Shown here: positions 43,478 to 53,334 of the stretch, in pieces
How positions within the stretch are numbered: the first letter of the stretch is position 1
Layout: the number at the start of each line of letters is the position of its first letter
Source: Kappaphycus alvarezii
Lineage: Eukaryota; Rhodophyta; Florideophyceae; Gigartinales; Solieriaceae
NCBI GenBank assembly: GCA_002205965.3
Contig: NADL03000457.1
Span: 186,001 to 250,000, forward strand
DNA: 64,000 nucleotides
Reading direction: 5' to 3'
Notes under the pieces: model-generated
Databases searched by the model: none
The model's input: only the letters and a program-made list of their open reading frames with translations
Told to the model about the DNA's origin: nothing
Position numbers and translations under genes: made by a program

Positions 43478-43625
43478 CTTGATGGCTGGCCTGAATGTAG
43501 CATTTTAGGGAGCGTAGTTACTTCCCTATCACTGTGTCGATATACCGTTTTTGAGTTGATTGCGGTTGTCTTGAATACCATGGGGTAGACTGGATATATC
43601 TTCCAAGAGTAAAACACCCAAACCT
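43478..43625 (+). mobile_element. Type I LINE tail insertion
   Basis: Starts in the last codons (CLMAGLNVAF-like), then GGGAGCGTAGTTACTTCCCT..., ending AAACACCCAAACCTTTCG. It interrupts a GTACAGTAGCGGTG-like sequence that is continuous in the copy at 11,715-11,735; TTGTACAG and CTGTACAA flank it. Confidence 0.75.
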
Positions 43626-43629
43626 TTCG

Positions 43630-44527
43630 CGCTGTACAAGAGCGGTGTTGCGTTGCCATAGATACTGCTCAGATGCCACAGATTTCGGGAGTTTTAAAAT
43701 GTATGTAGAGAGCTTTTGCCGCCTTACTTACGTCGCTGCTTTCCGGCACGGTTTCTCCCCTCAACAAGAGCTTCGCGACTTCGTTACCCGTTTTGCATCA
43801 CGTTTTTAGGTGATGCAAGCACGACGGTTTCCACCCCCGCCCGCATTTGTAGTTAATTTCTGACTATCCTCTATAAGCTTCTGTATCACACTGGAAAATT
43901 TTTGAAGATTTACCACCCATCTTATAAGGAGGTAAAGAACGATGCCTGGGGCACCGACTATGGAGCTGAATAAGGATATTTTTGTGATCTAGATATTGCA
44001 GCTGCTATGAACCACTCAAAGGAATATTTGTGGACTGCTTTGGAGGTATGGATATTTTTGAGGAACTTTTTGGCTCCGATCTCGGGGATTAAGATTGCGA
44101 CAGGTAAATCAAGACATTTATTCTGACAGTATCTGCTAGTAGTCTTTCTTGTTTACACGATTCCATTTGATGCATTTCGCGGTACGCGGTATGTTTGTTT
44201 GAGACTTTAGGGTTAGCTAAAAAGTCTATATGAGTTGATTAATCTGATCTCTCGTTTAGAATTAACAGACAACTTCAAGTCAAGTCCCGAGTAATCAGGA
44301 AGTTGAGAGTCAACTTCAGATCCAAGAAAATCCTTTTACGCTTTTCACGGAGCAGCAGTGGTAGATATCGTCACTTTCATACTTTATTTTAGTCCTTTCA
44401 AATTTCTTCCTTATCCAACTCTTTCTGGTGGGGTAGCTATACCATGGTGGCACTTTTGGCGCTTTTAATACCTCTTTATTTGGAACATTGATTCTGAGTA
44501 TCTCTTCTCCCGACTATTTACCCAATC
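43630..44527 (+). mobile_element. Gypsy LTR of the acidic-frame family, rearranged
   Basis: The left part (GGTGTTGCGTTGCCATAGAT, CAGATGCCACAGATTTCGGG) matches 11,730-11,780. The end of the LTR protein lies at 43,950-44,090 (MELNKDIF, LDIAAAMNHSK, GGMDIFEELFGSDLGD). The promoter AAAAAGTCTATATGAGTTGA and R region follow, ending CTATTTACCCAATCA at 44,527. A type II LINE 3' end is nested within it. Confidence 0.7.
43715..43922 (+). mobile_element. Type II LINE 3' end nested in an LTR
   Basis: AAFRHGFSPQQELRDFVTRF, then VMQARRFPPPPAFVVNF and AAGATTTACCACC near the end, matching 26.29-26.48 kb. It sits inside LTR sequence that is uninterrupted at 11,780-11,830, so it inserted after the LTR formed. 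Confidence 0.75.
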
Positions 44528-44990
44528 AGACTGATTCCGAATGTTATCGAGAGATGGAGGCCCTTTTCAACGACACAGAGGTCACCTCTTTTGGGTGGGA
44601 TCCGAAACTTGTGGAGTGCCCTCTCTCTTTTCTAGAGCACCAGAGAGATTTCAGTATAGGTAAAAGTGGTCTCCTGTATATTGAGATTGTATAGGACACC
44701 GGAATATGGGCAATTGAATACAAAGATGTGCGTTGCAATAGAATGGGAGCACGGGTCCATCCTCGCCCAGGAGCTGGGATTTATGATCATGACGGGAGCA
44801 GCTCGGTTGGATTCGAAAGACTTTATTCCAGTCCTATCCCTGATCATGCTAAATTCCACGGGAAATGTGTGAAGGGTGGAGGGCACGAAAGCGGAGGAAT
44901 GAGCGACGCGGCAAATAGTGCCCTGAACCGTGGAATCTTCAGTAGACTGAAGGCGCCAGCTTGTCGTGCGGATATGGAACTAGGGACTGC

Positions 44991-45193
44991 TCAGCTTCCG
45001 GCGGCGAGAAGTTGACTAGTGGCTGCGGAAAAGATGCGCTGCAGTAATTCCTGGTCTTCTTCGAGCCAGTTCACTAAAGAAGCGGATAACTCGTAACAGT
45101 CATCACTGAAGTGCTTTGTGCTGGTGCGGGTAAGGAAGGCTGTGATGTTTGTCCAGTTCAGCGAAAGCACTCAGGTGTCATCCGCAGGGATAG
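44991..45193 (-). pseudogene. Host open frame, downstream part (split by Gypsy)
   Basis: Read on the minus strand from the Gypsy target site: PADDT, then after an in-frame TGA VLSLNWTNITAFLTRTSTKH, FSDDCYELSASLVNWLEEDQ and ELLQRIFSAATSQLLAAGS, stop at 44,991. It is in the same frame as the upstream part at 52,688-52,943, counted across the duplicated GATAG target. No family is recognised. The in-frame TGA just past the junction means the gene may already have been dead, or that a small intron lies here. Confidence 0.5.
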
Positions 45194-45914
45194 TGATAGG
45201 GGTAAATCGTCGGGAGAAGAGATATTCAGAATCAACCACCCCAAGAAGGAGGTGTTGCAAGCGACAAAAGTGCTACCGTGGTATAGTTGAACGAACGAAA
45301 AGGAGTGTATAGGGACGACAGTTTAATGGGCTACAAGCAAGTATGGAAGGGCAGGGTCTACCACCTATGCTTAGTGACTAGGGTAAAATAAATGCTTCTT
45401 GGGTCTGAAGTTGACTCTCAACTTCCTAACTATTTGGGACTGAGCTTGAAGCTGTCTGCCAACTTGCTTGACCTCCACTAGAGGAAGCAGTTTACTCGGC
45501 TTATATAGACTTTTGGCTATCCTAAAAGTCTTCAAACAAACAGACTAATAACCATAAAATGCATTCACGGGAATCGTGTGAACCAGAGAGACCATTAGAA
45601 GATATTTCCTCAAGGTAAATATCTAGGTGCCATACCCATGCCAGCCACCCATCGGCCAGGGGTGGGAATTGATGTGGCCATTATATAGACCTTTCAGAGT
45701 CACTCGTAGTATCACCCACAACCTAGAACTGTACTGACATCCACTATGACAGCGTGTCCTAAAATAAAAAAATCAACCGATGAATTTGCCACACTCACCC
45801 AAATTAAAAATATCTTGCAAATTCAAAAACTGTAAAAATATCTTCCCAGTTCCAATACTGTATACAATTATGGTCCTCATCTAGATTTTTTCGTGTGCGA
45901 ATTTGTGCACATCA
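45194..45914 (-). repeat. Young Gypsy 3' LTR
   Basis: 721 bp, TG...CA ends. The promoter AAAAGTCTATATAAGCCGAG lies in it. Compared with older LTRs at 8.6, 29.5 and 55.6-57.1 kb it lacks the roughly 600-bp acidic protein frame between the first 200 bases and the promoter. Confidence 0.97.
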
Positions 45915-45950
45915 CGCCCTCCCGCTCAAGACGAACGTCCCGGCTCGTTC

Positions 45951-48200
45951 TCAATGCTCTTGTTGTTCTTGTGGGAGTTCTATCCATTCATCAGGGAGAG
46001 TATAGGGTTCACTGTAAGGATATGGTAGTAGCTCATTTCCAATATGATGAGAGAGTGTGTACCGTGCGATAACCGGCTCATCTCCTTGGTCAAGAGTTTC
46101 GTAGATTCGGTGTATGGTTTCATAGTGTTCTCTAATGAGCTCCTCCCGTTTCACTTCTCCAAACCTTCCAAATGTGAGGTAGTAAACGTAGTATGCAAAC
46201 TTTTCTTGCAACGGGTCCAGAAACGGGTATCTGAAGGAGAAAAAAACTCGCAACATAAGGACTGAGTCCTCACGAGTAAGGTGCGCCCCGTGAATGGTCT
46301 GGAAGCACATGCAAATACTAATGGCAAAAAAGGAAATTACTTCTGCTTCTCGAGGGTCCTCTGTCATTTCGCGAAGCCAACGTCTAATTGGTAGCCGTCC
46401 AATAATTAAGGATGCATAGTTTCCCCTTGGGAGACTAGGCGGTGTTTGGGGCGATCTTCTTGGCGATCTTCCTCGCTGCTCCCGACGCCTTGCCCTCTTC
46501 GATGATCCGCCTCGATCACTTGATGGTCCTGCCCGTATCATCATAACGGTCTCGGGAGGATCTTGGTCTCCAGCTGAGGTTGTGTTTCTGAGCGGAGCAA
46601 CGTAAGGTTCCCATAGAGGATACGGGACCAGTCGATATTCCATATCAGGGGGCAAGCTGTAACCTCTCAGTCGCACATCTTGGTTGTTCTTGAGAAATAC
46701 GTAAACTGGACGGATAATATTCAGATATGTTTGCGACAAGTCTCCGATAGCTACCATTCCATACCTTCCTATAGAGTAATGATATATGACTTCCACAAAC
46801 TCTGGACCTGCTTCCGTGAACCTTCCGTTTTGGAATGAGAATAGAACTCTGATTAATAGTCGGAAATCTTCTTCAGGTAGCAATGGTCCGTTCAACGTAC
46901 GAAAACATAGGCATATATTAATGTAGAAATGGATGATTACGTGGAGTTCGTAGTAGTCACGCGTAATCGAGATGATCCATTCCCAGGCCCTTTTTCCTCC
47001 CATAGGAATCATTCTATAGTTAAAGATGAGTATTCCCCGTGGTTGCGCATAGTCCTGTGTGAGAAGGAATTCTTCAGGCCTCTGATGGTAAGGGACCAGA
47101 CGAGGTGCATGGATTGCCCTCCTTGATCTCTTCCCTGAGCTTGAACAGAGCTTATAATGCGGGTGTCTTTCCTCCGTGACGATGCAAGGGTTCGAGTACT
47201 TTGTTTGGAAAGCCGGCCATTTCACAGCCTGTTGCATTGCTTTTCCGTGTGCTACAAGTACTTTAGAGCCGACTGAGAAAGTTTGGACTGGAGGCTCTTC
47301 ATCCTTATTTCTTGTCTGTGTTAGCGCGCGGTGTGATCTCCAGCTTTCGGTGGCCAGTAGTTCGACCTCTCTACTCTCTTCGTCGATAATATTTGTTTCC
47401 ATATCTCTCTGTAACATTCTAGGAGCTCTTCCGTACATTAGCTCAAACGGTGACCGTCCACTTCTTCCTCTTCTTCGACGATAGCCGTATAACACTTTTG
47501 GTAAGGCATCTTCCCACTGGATTTCATTCTCCGACATAGTTTTCGATATTGCTCGTTTGATGGTTCCAACCATCCTCTCCGCTTTACCGTTTGACATAGG
47601 AGCGTATGCGAGAACTGTCTTCAGCTGAATCCCCTTCTCTTCCAAGAAACGAAGCAGTGAAGTTGCAGTAAAACAAAGGGCGTTATCTGAGATGATCCTT
47701 TTTGGAAGACCAAACGGTTCAATTATTTCTTTTTCGATGAATCTCAGGACCACTTCAGCATTGGCCTCCTCAACTGCAACTGCTATTGGCCATCCAGTAA
47801 GATGTTCCACCCCTATAAGGAGGTATTTGTTTCCGGAAGAGGTTTCCTTGAATGGGCCGGCAAAGTCAATTGAGAAGGTTTCAAAGAGACCGGAAACTGG
47901 AAAGCCTAGAGTTGTCTTATACTTTCGTATTGGCGTGAATTTTTGACAGTTGTCGCAGCTTTTCACGAAATTATAGACGTCCTTATGGATACTGGGCCAC
48001 CAGAATCTCTCAGTAACGAATTTCTTGGTTGTTTCGAGATCCCAATGCCCTAACTCATCATGAAAAGTCCTCAAGATCTTCATTCTTTCTTTCAAAGGGG
48101 CCACTAGTCGAGGACCGGCTTTCGTGTGTCGGAAGAGTTTCCATTCATAGTGTAAAAGCCTTTTGATTCCTGCGTACCCAATTTCTGTGTTCAATATCAA
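45951..48200 (-). CDS. Young Gypsy integrase with long C-terminal extension
   Basis: 749 codons open. Residues 47-86: HHCC zinc domain (HDELGHWDLETTKKF, CDNC). Residues 108-255: catalytic core with FSIDFAGPFKETSSGNKYLL, RIISDNALCFTATSLLRFLE and LAYAPMSNGKAERMVGTIKR (D, D, E in place). Residues 300-370: an SH3-like tail (FSVGSKVLVAHGK). There is no chromodomain; instead about 380 residues follow with two copies of one unknown domain (about 397-537 and 603-738), joined by an Arg/Ser/Pro-rich linker (SKRARRREQRGRSPRRSP). The extension nearly doubles the usual integrase length. Joins element DNA to the chromosome. Confidence 0.93.
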   Translation of the reverse strand: MILNTEIGYAGIKRLLHYEWKLFRHTKAGPRLVAPLKERMKILRTFHDELGHWDLETTKKFVTERFWWPSIHKDVYNFVKSCDNCQKFTPIRKYKTTLGFPVSGLFETFSIDFAGPFKETSSGNKYLLIGVEHLTGWPIAVAVEEANAEVVLRFIEKEIIEPFGLPKRIISDNALCFTATSLLRFLEEKGIQLKTVLAYAPMSNGKAERMVGTIKRAISKTMSENEIQWEDALPKVLYGYRRRRGRSGRSPFELMYGRAPRMLQRDMETNIIDEESREVELLATESWRSHRALTQTRNKDEEPPVQTFSVGSKVLVAHGKAMQQAVKWPAFQTKYSNPCIVTEERHPHYKLCSSSGKRSRRAIHAPRLVPYHQRPEEFLLTQDYAQPRGILIFNYRMIPMGGKRAWEWIISITRDYYELHVIIHFYINICLCFRTLNGPLLPEEDFRLLIRVLFSFQNGRFTEAGPEFVEVIYHYSIGRYGMVAIGDLSQTYLNIIRPVYVFLKNNQDVRLRGYSLPPDMEYRLVPYPLWEPYVAPLRNTTSAGDQDPPETVMMIRAGPSSDRGGSSKRARRREQRGRSPRRSPQTPPSLPRGNYASLIIGRLPIRRWLREMTEDPREAEVISFFAISICMCFQTIHGAHLTREDSVLMLRVFFSFRYPFLDPLQEKFAYYVYYLTFGRFGEVKREELIREHYETIHRIYETLDQGDEPVIARYTLSHHIGNELLPYPYSEPYTLPDEWIELPQEQQEH
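45987..47012 (-). other. Tandem-duplicated accessory domain in the Gypsy integrase
   Basis: Copy 1 (47,012-46,590) and copy 2 (46,394-45,987) share, in order: ISIT-D/EMTED, INICLCFRTLNG / ISICMCFQTIHG, LIRVLFSF / MLRVFFSF, IGRYGMV / FGRFGEV, a helix ending RPVY / HRIY, RGYSL / ARYTL, and LVPYPLWEPYVAPL / LLPYPYSEPYTLPD. Identity by eye is about one third, with no gaps in the key blocks. Helical, Phe/Cys/Ile-rich. No known domain is recognised. Confidence 0.8.
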
Positions 48201-49871
48201 CCTTTCTCATTTCTAGTCCATCCAGGAATTTAATTAGTCCGTGAATATTAGCTTCGTACTCGTTATTGTTCGGCACTTGCACCTCGGCAACTCCGACGAT
48301 GTTCTCGGAAGCTTTTTCATTTGGAATCAGTGGATCCCTCAAGCGGGATAGGTAATCGGCAGGCTGATTATTGCGTCCGGGCCTATACACAATTTCAAAC
48401 CGATATTCTGCGAAAATGTCGAGCCATCGGGCCAAGCGGTGATGTACATCTTTCTTTTGGAATGCTGTCTTAAGTGCCTGGTGATCAGTTATCAAGACAA
48501 ATTTCTCGAGTGATAAAAGGTAAACACGAAACTTTTTCAGTGCGAAGACGACAGCTAGCGCTTCTTTCTCGCAGACTGAGTATCTCTTTTCCGCATCATT
48601 CAGAGTGCGACTTGCGAATTGAACCGGGTGTAGTCTTCCGTTTTCATCTTTTTGGGACAAAACGGCACCCAAAGACCGTTCTGAGGCATCTGTCTCCACA
48701 ACAAATGGTCTCTTGAAATCTGGATACATGAGCACTGGGGGACACATAGCTTATCTTTAAGCTCTTCAAATGCGGTTTGCATTTCCTTGTTCCATAAAAA
48801 TTTTCCGTTCTTTGTTGTGCTGGCATGTAACGGTGCTGCAGTCTTGGCGAAATCTTTGATAAATCTCCTGTAATATGAGGCCAGTCCTAAGAAGCTTCGA
48901 ACCTCCGTCTTTGAAGCGGGCCTTGGTGCCAACTTGATTTTTTTCGTTTTCTCTGGATCCACTTTAATTCCCTCTTGATCGACGATATGACCGAGTAATT
49001 GGATAGACGTTTTCGCAAAGAAGCATTTGCTTAACTTAATTTTCAGGCTGTACGCAGCTATTTTCTCCACCACAGTCTTGACATGCGATATGTGCTGATC
49101 CAAGGTTTTTGAGAATATCACTACATCATCGATATAAACTCTTGCAAATGGAAGTCCTTTCAAAACCTCGTTCATCATTCTTTGGAATGTAGCTGGGGCA
49201 TTCATGAGACCAAAAGGCATCACTTCGAACCTGAATGTACCGGCTTTGCTGGTAAAAGTTGTTTTTTCCTTGCATTTTTCATCCAATGGAATCTGCCAAT
49301 AACCAGTGTAAAGATCAATTGAGGTGAAGTATCTCCCGTCCTTCAAGTCCTCGAGGATTTCCTCCATATTTGGAATCGGAAATCGATCGGGTATCATTCT
49401 CTGGTTCAGTTGTCGGTAATCGACGCAAAAACGCAGCTTTCCATCCTTCTTTGGTGCGACCACAACTGGAAATGACCATGGGGATGAAACTGGCCGAATG
49501 ATATCATTTTCCAGCATACTTGTAACATTCTCTGAGATAAATTGGTCATATTTTGGCGGTTGACGTCTAGGCCTGTGGTAAATTGGTTGAGTATCGGTAA
49601 GTTCAAATGAGTGAGTGACCGGTACACTTGCTTGTCTTAAATCTGATACACTCCATGCAATTACTTCGGAAGATGTTAACATGTCGGATATTATCATTGA
49701 GGCGGGGGCTGGAAGGTGCTGTACTTTTTCTTGAATTTCTCCAATTTGGCGCTGGTCCTTTTCTTGATCCTCACCCTCCAAATTTTGAAGGACCTCTTCC
49801 GGCGTGCTCACATCTTCAGATATGGAATTCGATATATCCTTGTTTTCCGTGCAATTGTAATCTTCTTTCAT
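48145..49871 (-). CDS. Young Gypsy reverse transcriptase and RNase H region
   Basis: RT blocks: VVAPKKDGKLRFCVDYRQLN, FTSIDLYTGYWQIPLDEKCK, FEVMPFGLMNAPATFQRMMN and ARVYIDDVVIFSKTLDQHIS (YIDD catalytic), then LGLASYYRRFIKDFAKTAAP (connection). RNase H: VVETDASERSLGAVLSQKDE, FASRTLNDAEKRYSVCEKEA, LITDHQALKTAFQKKDVHHR and RPGRNNQPADYLSRL. All catalytic blocks are present. These copy element RNA into DNA and remove the RNA strand. Confidence 0.95.
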
Positions 49872-49995
49872 GCCCGAATTCCGTCCTTTGATTCGATATT
49901 ATCGCAAAAAGAAACACATTCAGGTGTCAAACCTACCCTAGAATTCCATTCTTCATCTGTTTCAAACCCAGAATCATAATCGTCCCATGTCATGT

Positions 49996-51876
49996 TCATT
50001 GTCCCCCGAGCGTACCCTTTCTCACTTCCGAAAGTGTTAGTTGGTTCGGAATCTTCGCTGTCATAGCTAGAAGTGAAATCTTCACTGTCGTCTCTCTTAG
50101 ATCTTCCGGATGTGTGCTTTTGTCGAAATCCAGGGGCATCTTCACGTTTCTGCCGTCAACATTAACTGAAACGATTTGGTTGCCCAAGTCAATGCAGGTC
50201 CCTAGTCTTTCCATGGTAGGACAGCCAATGATTGCATCGAAAGGGAGCTCCGGCATGACGAGAAAGTCTACATCAACTTTAGAGTCCCCAAAGAACACGG
50301 AAACCTTGTTAACAGTGCCCATGCATTTTGAGACGGTTCCATCCGCCACAGTTATTCTTCGAGTAGTTGGAATAATTTCGAGACCTAAATCTGTCACCAA
50401 AGTTTCTGAGATAAGGTTTGGAACAGCGCCCGAATCGAAAAGAGCTTGGGTTTGCATTCCCAATACTTTGACTGGTACTAGTTTAAGACGTCTTGGTGCT
50501 GTCGAGGCCGATTGAAGAAACAGTTTCTTACCCTTAGCGGACTTATTAGACCTGATAATTTTTTTGAGTTCTTTTCTCGCATCCTCTGCGTCGCCCCTCA
50601 AAAGTTGACCAAACGTTATCCCAGTTGGGGCCGATGCAAGCTCAGCCACCAAATTGTACTTCTTCACATATTCTAGTACGTCCTTCGGGATACTCTTAAA
50701 TTTCTTACTCTTTCTCGTCTTCTTGGCCGAAGTGTTTCCCACCCCTGGAACAACTTGATCAAGCCTCTTGGTTCGAGGAGGTACAGGTGCTGGGATATGC
50801 TCCAGCATTCCATAATCTAGCCTAGGTTTTTTCGACAAAACGTTCCCTTCCCCATCCCTTTTTGTCACATTAACTTGACTGATTTCTTCAGCGATGGATA
50901 CGTTACCGGCATCCGCCAACCTTTGATCCTTCCTGTTTTGTAAGATTTTCATCTCTGGTCCTGACTCACTCCTCGCGTCCGATAAATTTGCTCTTCTGTT
51001 GTCTTTAGACCAGCAGTTACTTTCATGATGCCCGTAACGACCGCACTTTCCACAACGAGTGTTTCTATGTGGATTATCAGGACATCTATTTGCAAAGTGT
51101 CCAGGCTTGTGACAGTAGGAACAGACTTCTGCGGCCTTGGGGGCCCCAGACTGGTTCTTCTTAATGGTAAGAGTAAGGCTTTCCAACTGCGAGGTTATCA
51201 TGTCAAGTCGATTATCGAATCGGGTTTCCAACCTTTCTTCCAAGTTTTTGACATCGCTCCTGACTGATTCCAATGCTGCTGCGCTAGTCGCTGGCCTTTG
51301 ATAATTCTTTTCAGGATGTACGATAGACACCGATGTGGGGGTTTCCCTCGGTACCTCACTCAGTGACTGAAACGTCTCCGAATTTTTGACAAATTCTACT
51401 ATGGTACCCTTCAGTTCATTAAAAGTGTGAGGGCCCTTGATGAGGAGGAAATCGGAGAGCCGCTTATCCCCCATCGCCGCCTTACGCAGCATTCCGTACT
51501 TGGCTTGGGCGTTGAACCCAGCCTTTTCATAGAGATCACACAAGTATACCAATGAGCTTAACAAATCGTCGAAGTTGAGCCGGGCCTCTATGGCGGTACG
51601 AATCATCTCATCTGGTTCTACCTCCTTAGCATATTCTTTCACGAGCCACTCACATACCTCACCGAAGTTACGCCCATTCCCGTTAAGAGACCACCCGTTG
51701 ATAAACTTGGCCTTATATTTGTGCTTTGCGTCACCATGAAGATAGGCGAAGATACTTTCGGCCTTCTCTTCATCGCTCTTCTCACGCATCACAACGTTGA
51801 CATATGTATAGAGAAACTCCTCAACGTCTTCATTCTTGCCCCCTGTGAACGTTATACGAGCAGCGTTGAGATCCAT
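49996..51876 (-). CDS. Young Gypsy Gag and protease
   Basis: A 626-codon open frame. Residues 1-190 are a capsid-like helical gag (ITFTGGKNEDVEEFLYTYVN, VVMREKSDEEKAESIFAYLH). Two zinc knuckles follow at about residues 253-290: CSYCHKPGHFANRC and CGKCGRYGHHESNC. A basic linker leads to a conserved block KYNLVAELASAPTGITFGQL, then LRGDAEDARKELKKI. The aspartic protease has LFDSGAVPNLI (DSG active site) and AIIGCPTMERLG. Packages and cleaves the element's own proteins. The second Gypsy at 59.4 kb has the same layout. Confidence 0.93.
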   Translation of the reverse strand: MDLNAARITFTGGKNEDVEEFLYTYVNVVMREKSDEEKAESIFAYLHGDAKHKYKAKFINGWSLNGNGRNFGEVCEWLVKEYAKEVEPDEMIRTAIEARLNFDDLLSSLVYLCDLYEKAGFNAQAKYGMLRKAAMGDKRLSDFLLIKGPHTFNELKGTIVEFVKNSETFQSLSEVPRETPTSVSIVHPEKNYQRPATSAAALESVRSDVKNLEERLETRFDNRLDMITSQLESLTLTIKKNQSGAPKAAEVCSYCHKPGHFANRCPDNPHRNTRCGKCGRYGHHESNCWSKDNRRANLSDARSESGPEMKILQNRKDQRLADAGNVSIAEEISQVNVTKRDGEGNVLSKKPRLDYGMLEHIPAPVPPRTKRLDQVVPGVGNTSAKKTRKSKKFKSIPKDVLEYVKKYNLVAELASAPTGITFGQLLRGDAEDARKELKKIIRSNKSAKGKKLFLQSASTAPRRLKLVPVKVLGMQTQALFDSGAVPNLISETLVTDLGLEIIPTTRRITVADGTVSKCMGTVNKVSVFFGDSKVDVDFLVMPELPFDAIIGCPTMERLGTCIDLGNQIVSVNVDGRNVKMPLDFDKSTHPEDLRETTVKISLLAMTAKIPNQLTLSEVRKGTLGGQ

Positions 51877-51965
51877 GATTACAGAAAAGAAATCCCCTCG
51901 AATGGTTCCCTAAGACTGCTCAACTCGAATACCTCGGGTGCAACCCCCTCCACAAGAGTACCAAA

Positions 51966-52687
51966 TGATAGGGGTAAATCGTCGGGAGAAGAGATATTCA
52001 GAATCAACCACCCCAAGAAGGAGGTGTTGCAAGCGACAAAAGTGCTACCGTGGTATAGTTGAACGAACGAAAAGGAGTGTATAGGGACGACAGTTTAATG
52101 GGCTACAAGCAAGTATGGAAGGGGCAGGGTCTACCACCTATGCTTAGTGACTAGGGTAAAATAAATGCTTCTTGGGTCTGAAGTTGACTCTCAACTTCCT
52201 AACTATTTTGGGACTGAGCTTGAAGCTGTCTGCCAACTTGCTTGACCTCCACTAGAGGAAGCAGTTTACTCGGCTTATATAGACTTTTGGCTATCCTAAA
52301 AGTCTTCAAACAAACAGACTAATAACCATAAAATGCATTCACGGGAATCGTGTGAACCAGAGAGACCATTAGAAGATATTTCCTCAAGGTAAATATCTAG
52401 GTGCCATACCCATGCCAGCCACCCATCGGCCAGGGGTGGGAATTGATGTGGCCATTATATAGACCTTTCAGAGTCACTCGTAGTATCACCCACAACCTAG
52501 AACTGTACTGACATCCACTATGACAGCGTGTCCTAAAATAAAAAATCAACCGATGAATTTGCCACACTCACCCAAATTAAAAATATCTTGCAAATTCAAA
52601 AACTGTAAAAATATCTTCCCAGTTCCAATACTGTATACAATTATGGTCCTCATCTAGATTTTTTCGTGTGCGAATTTGTGCACATCA
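51966..52687 (-). repeat. Young Gypsy 5' LTR
   Basis: 722 bp, the same as the 3' LTR apart from three run-length differences. In element orientation it starts at 52,687 and ends at 51,966, just before the primer-binding site. Confidence 0.97.
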
Positions 52688-52943
52688 GATAGTTTCGTTT
52701 TTAGCTTCTACCTGCAAAAAAGCGGAGGACAGGCCAGAGTCGCTAAAGTTTTGGTTGCTCAAAACGCCACAGTTGGGAGATTCCATAGGTATTTCATCGT
52801 CACTTATAGGTGGAGATTCTTCAGCTCCAGTGTTGGGAAAGGGTTCTATTTTGTGAAAGAACTGGCGTTGGTCGACTGTAATTTCTCTAAACTTTCTGTC
52901 GAGTAACTTATCTGCAGATGCCTGATCGAAGGCGGCTTCTAGA
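52688..52943 (-). pseudogene. Host open frame, upstream part (split by Gypsy)
   Basis: The minus strand is open from a likely 3' splice site (GACTGCCGCAG at 52,944) to the Gypsy target: SLEAAFDQASADKLLDRKFR, EITVDQRQFFHKIEPFPNTG, AEESPPISDDEIPMESPNCG, VLSNQNFSDSGLSSAFLQVE and AKNETI. Hydrophilic, Ser/Asp-rich, like a regulatory or nuclear protein; no family recognised. Exons further upstream are likely at 53,335-53,568 and 54,118-54,237. Confidence 0.5.
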
Positions 52944-53334
52944 CTGCGGCAGTCCCGTTACGCTGGGTGCGAGAAGGAAGTAATAGGAGAGAGAAAAGGG
53001 TTTCAAGTAGAAACGCGAGGGAAAAGCAGGAATAAATGGTATTTGGAGCTACGAGAATATTTGGAAGGAAGGAAGGGACGTCAAAGATTCTTCTGTCCCC
53101 ACTATCTCTTCGGGGCCATCTATAAGGGCGTTGTAAGTAGAGGAAATTTCTGAATGGGGACTAGAAATGGAATAATATGAAAGATTCTAGTGATTCAGAT
53201 ACATAAGGAGGTTTCTAAAGAGATGAAAAGGCGCACAGATCTATAGCAGAAAAAGGCCCTTGTTACTGAATCTCTCGCCTAACCATAATGATGACCCCCA
53301 AATCGTAATTCTATCATATAGCCATTTCCAATAC

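Larger units (their letters stand above)
45194..52687 (-). mobile_element. Young Gypsy (Ty3) element, whole ends
   Basis: A complete LTR-to-LTR insertion of 7,494 bp. 3' LTR 45,194-45,914 and 5' LTR 51,966-52,687 start TGATGTGCAC and end CCCCTATCA in element orientation, and differ only by three single-base run-length differences with no substitution seen. The target duplication GATAG (45,189-45,193 and 52,688-52,692) is exact. Primer site TGGTACTCTTGTGGAGGG starts at 51,963; the purine tract lies beside 45,915. Parts: gag-protease, RT, RNase H, integrase and a C-terminal extension. The order RT-RNase H-integrase makes it Gypsy. Pol is spread over three open frames, so it has about two apparent breaks. 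The LTR identity dates the insertion as very recent. Confidence 0.97.

Noticed and set aside
44488-44694. Plus-strand 68-codon frame MILSISSPDYLPNQ…
   Set aside because: Its start lies in the LTR end and no motif or splice pattern supports it; the antisense strand has the better frame next to it.
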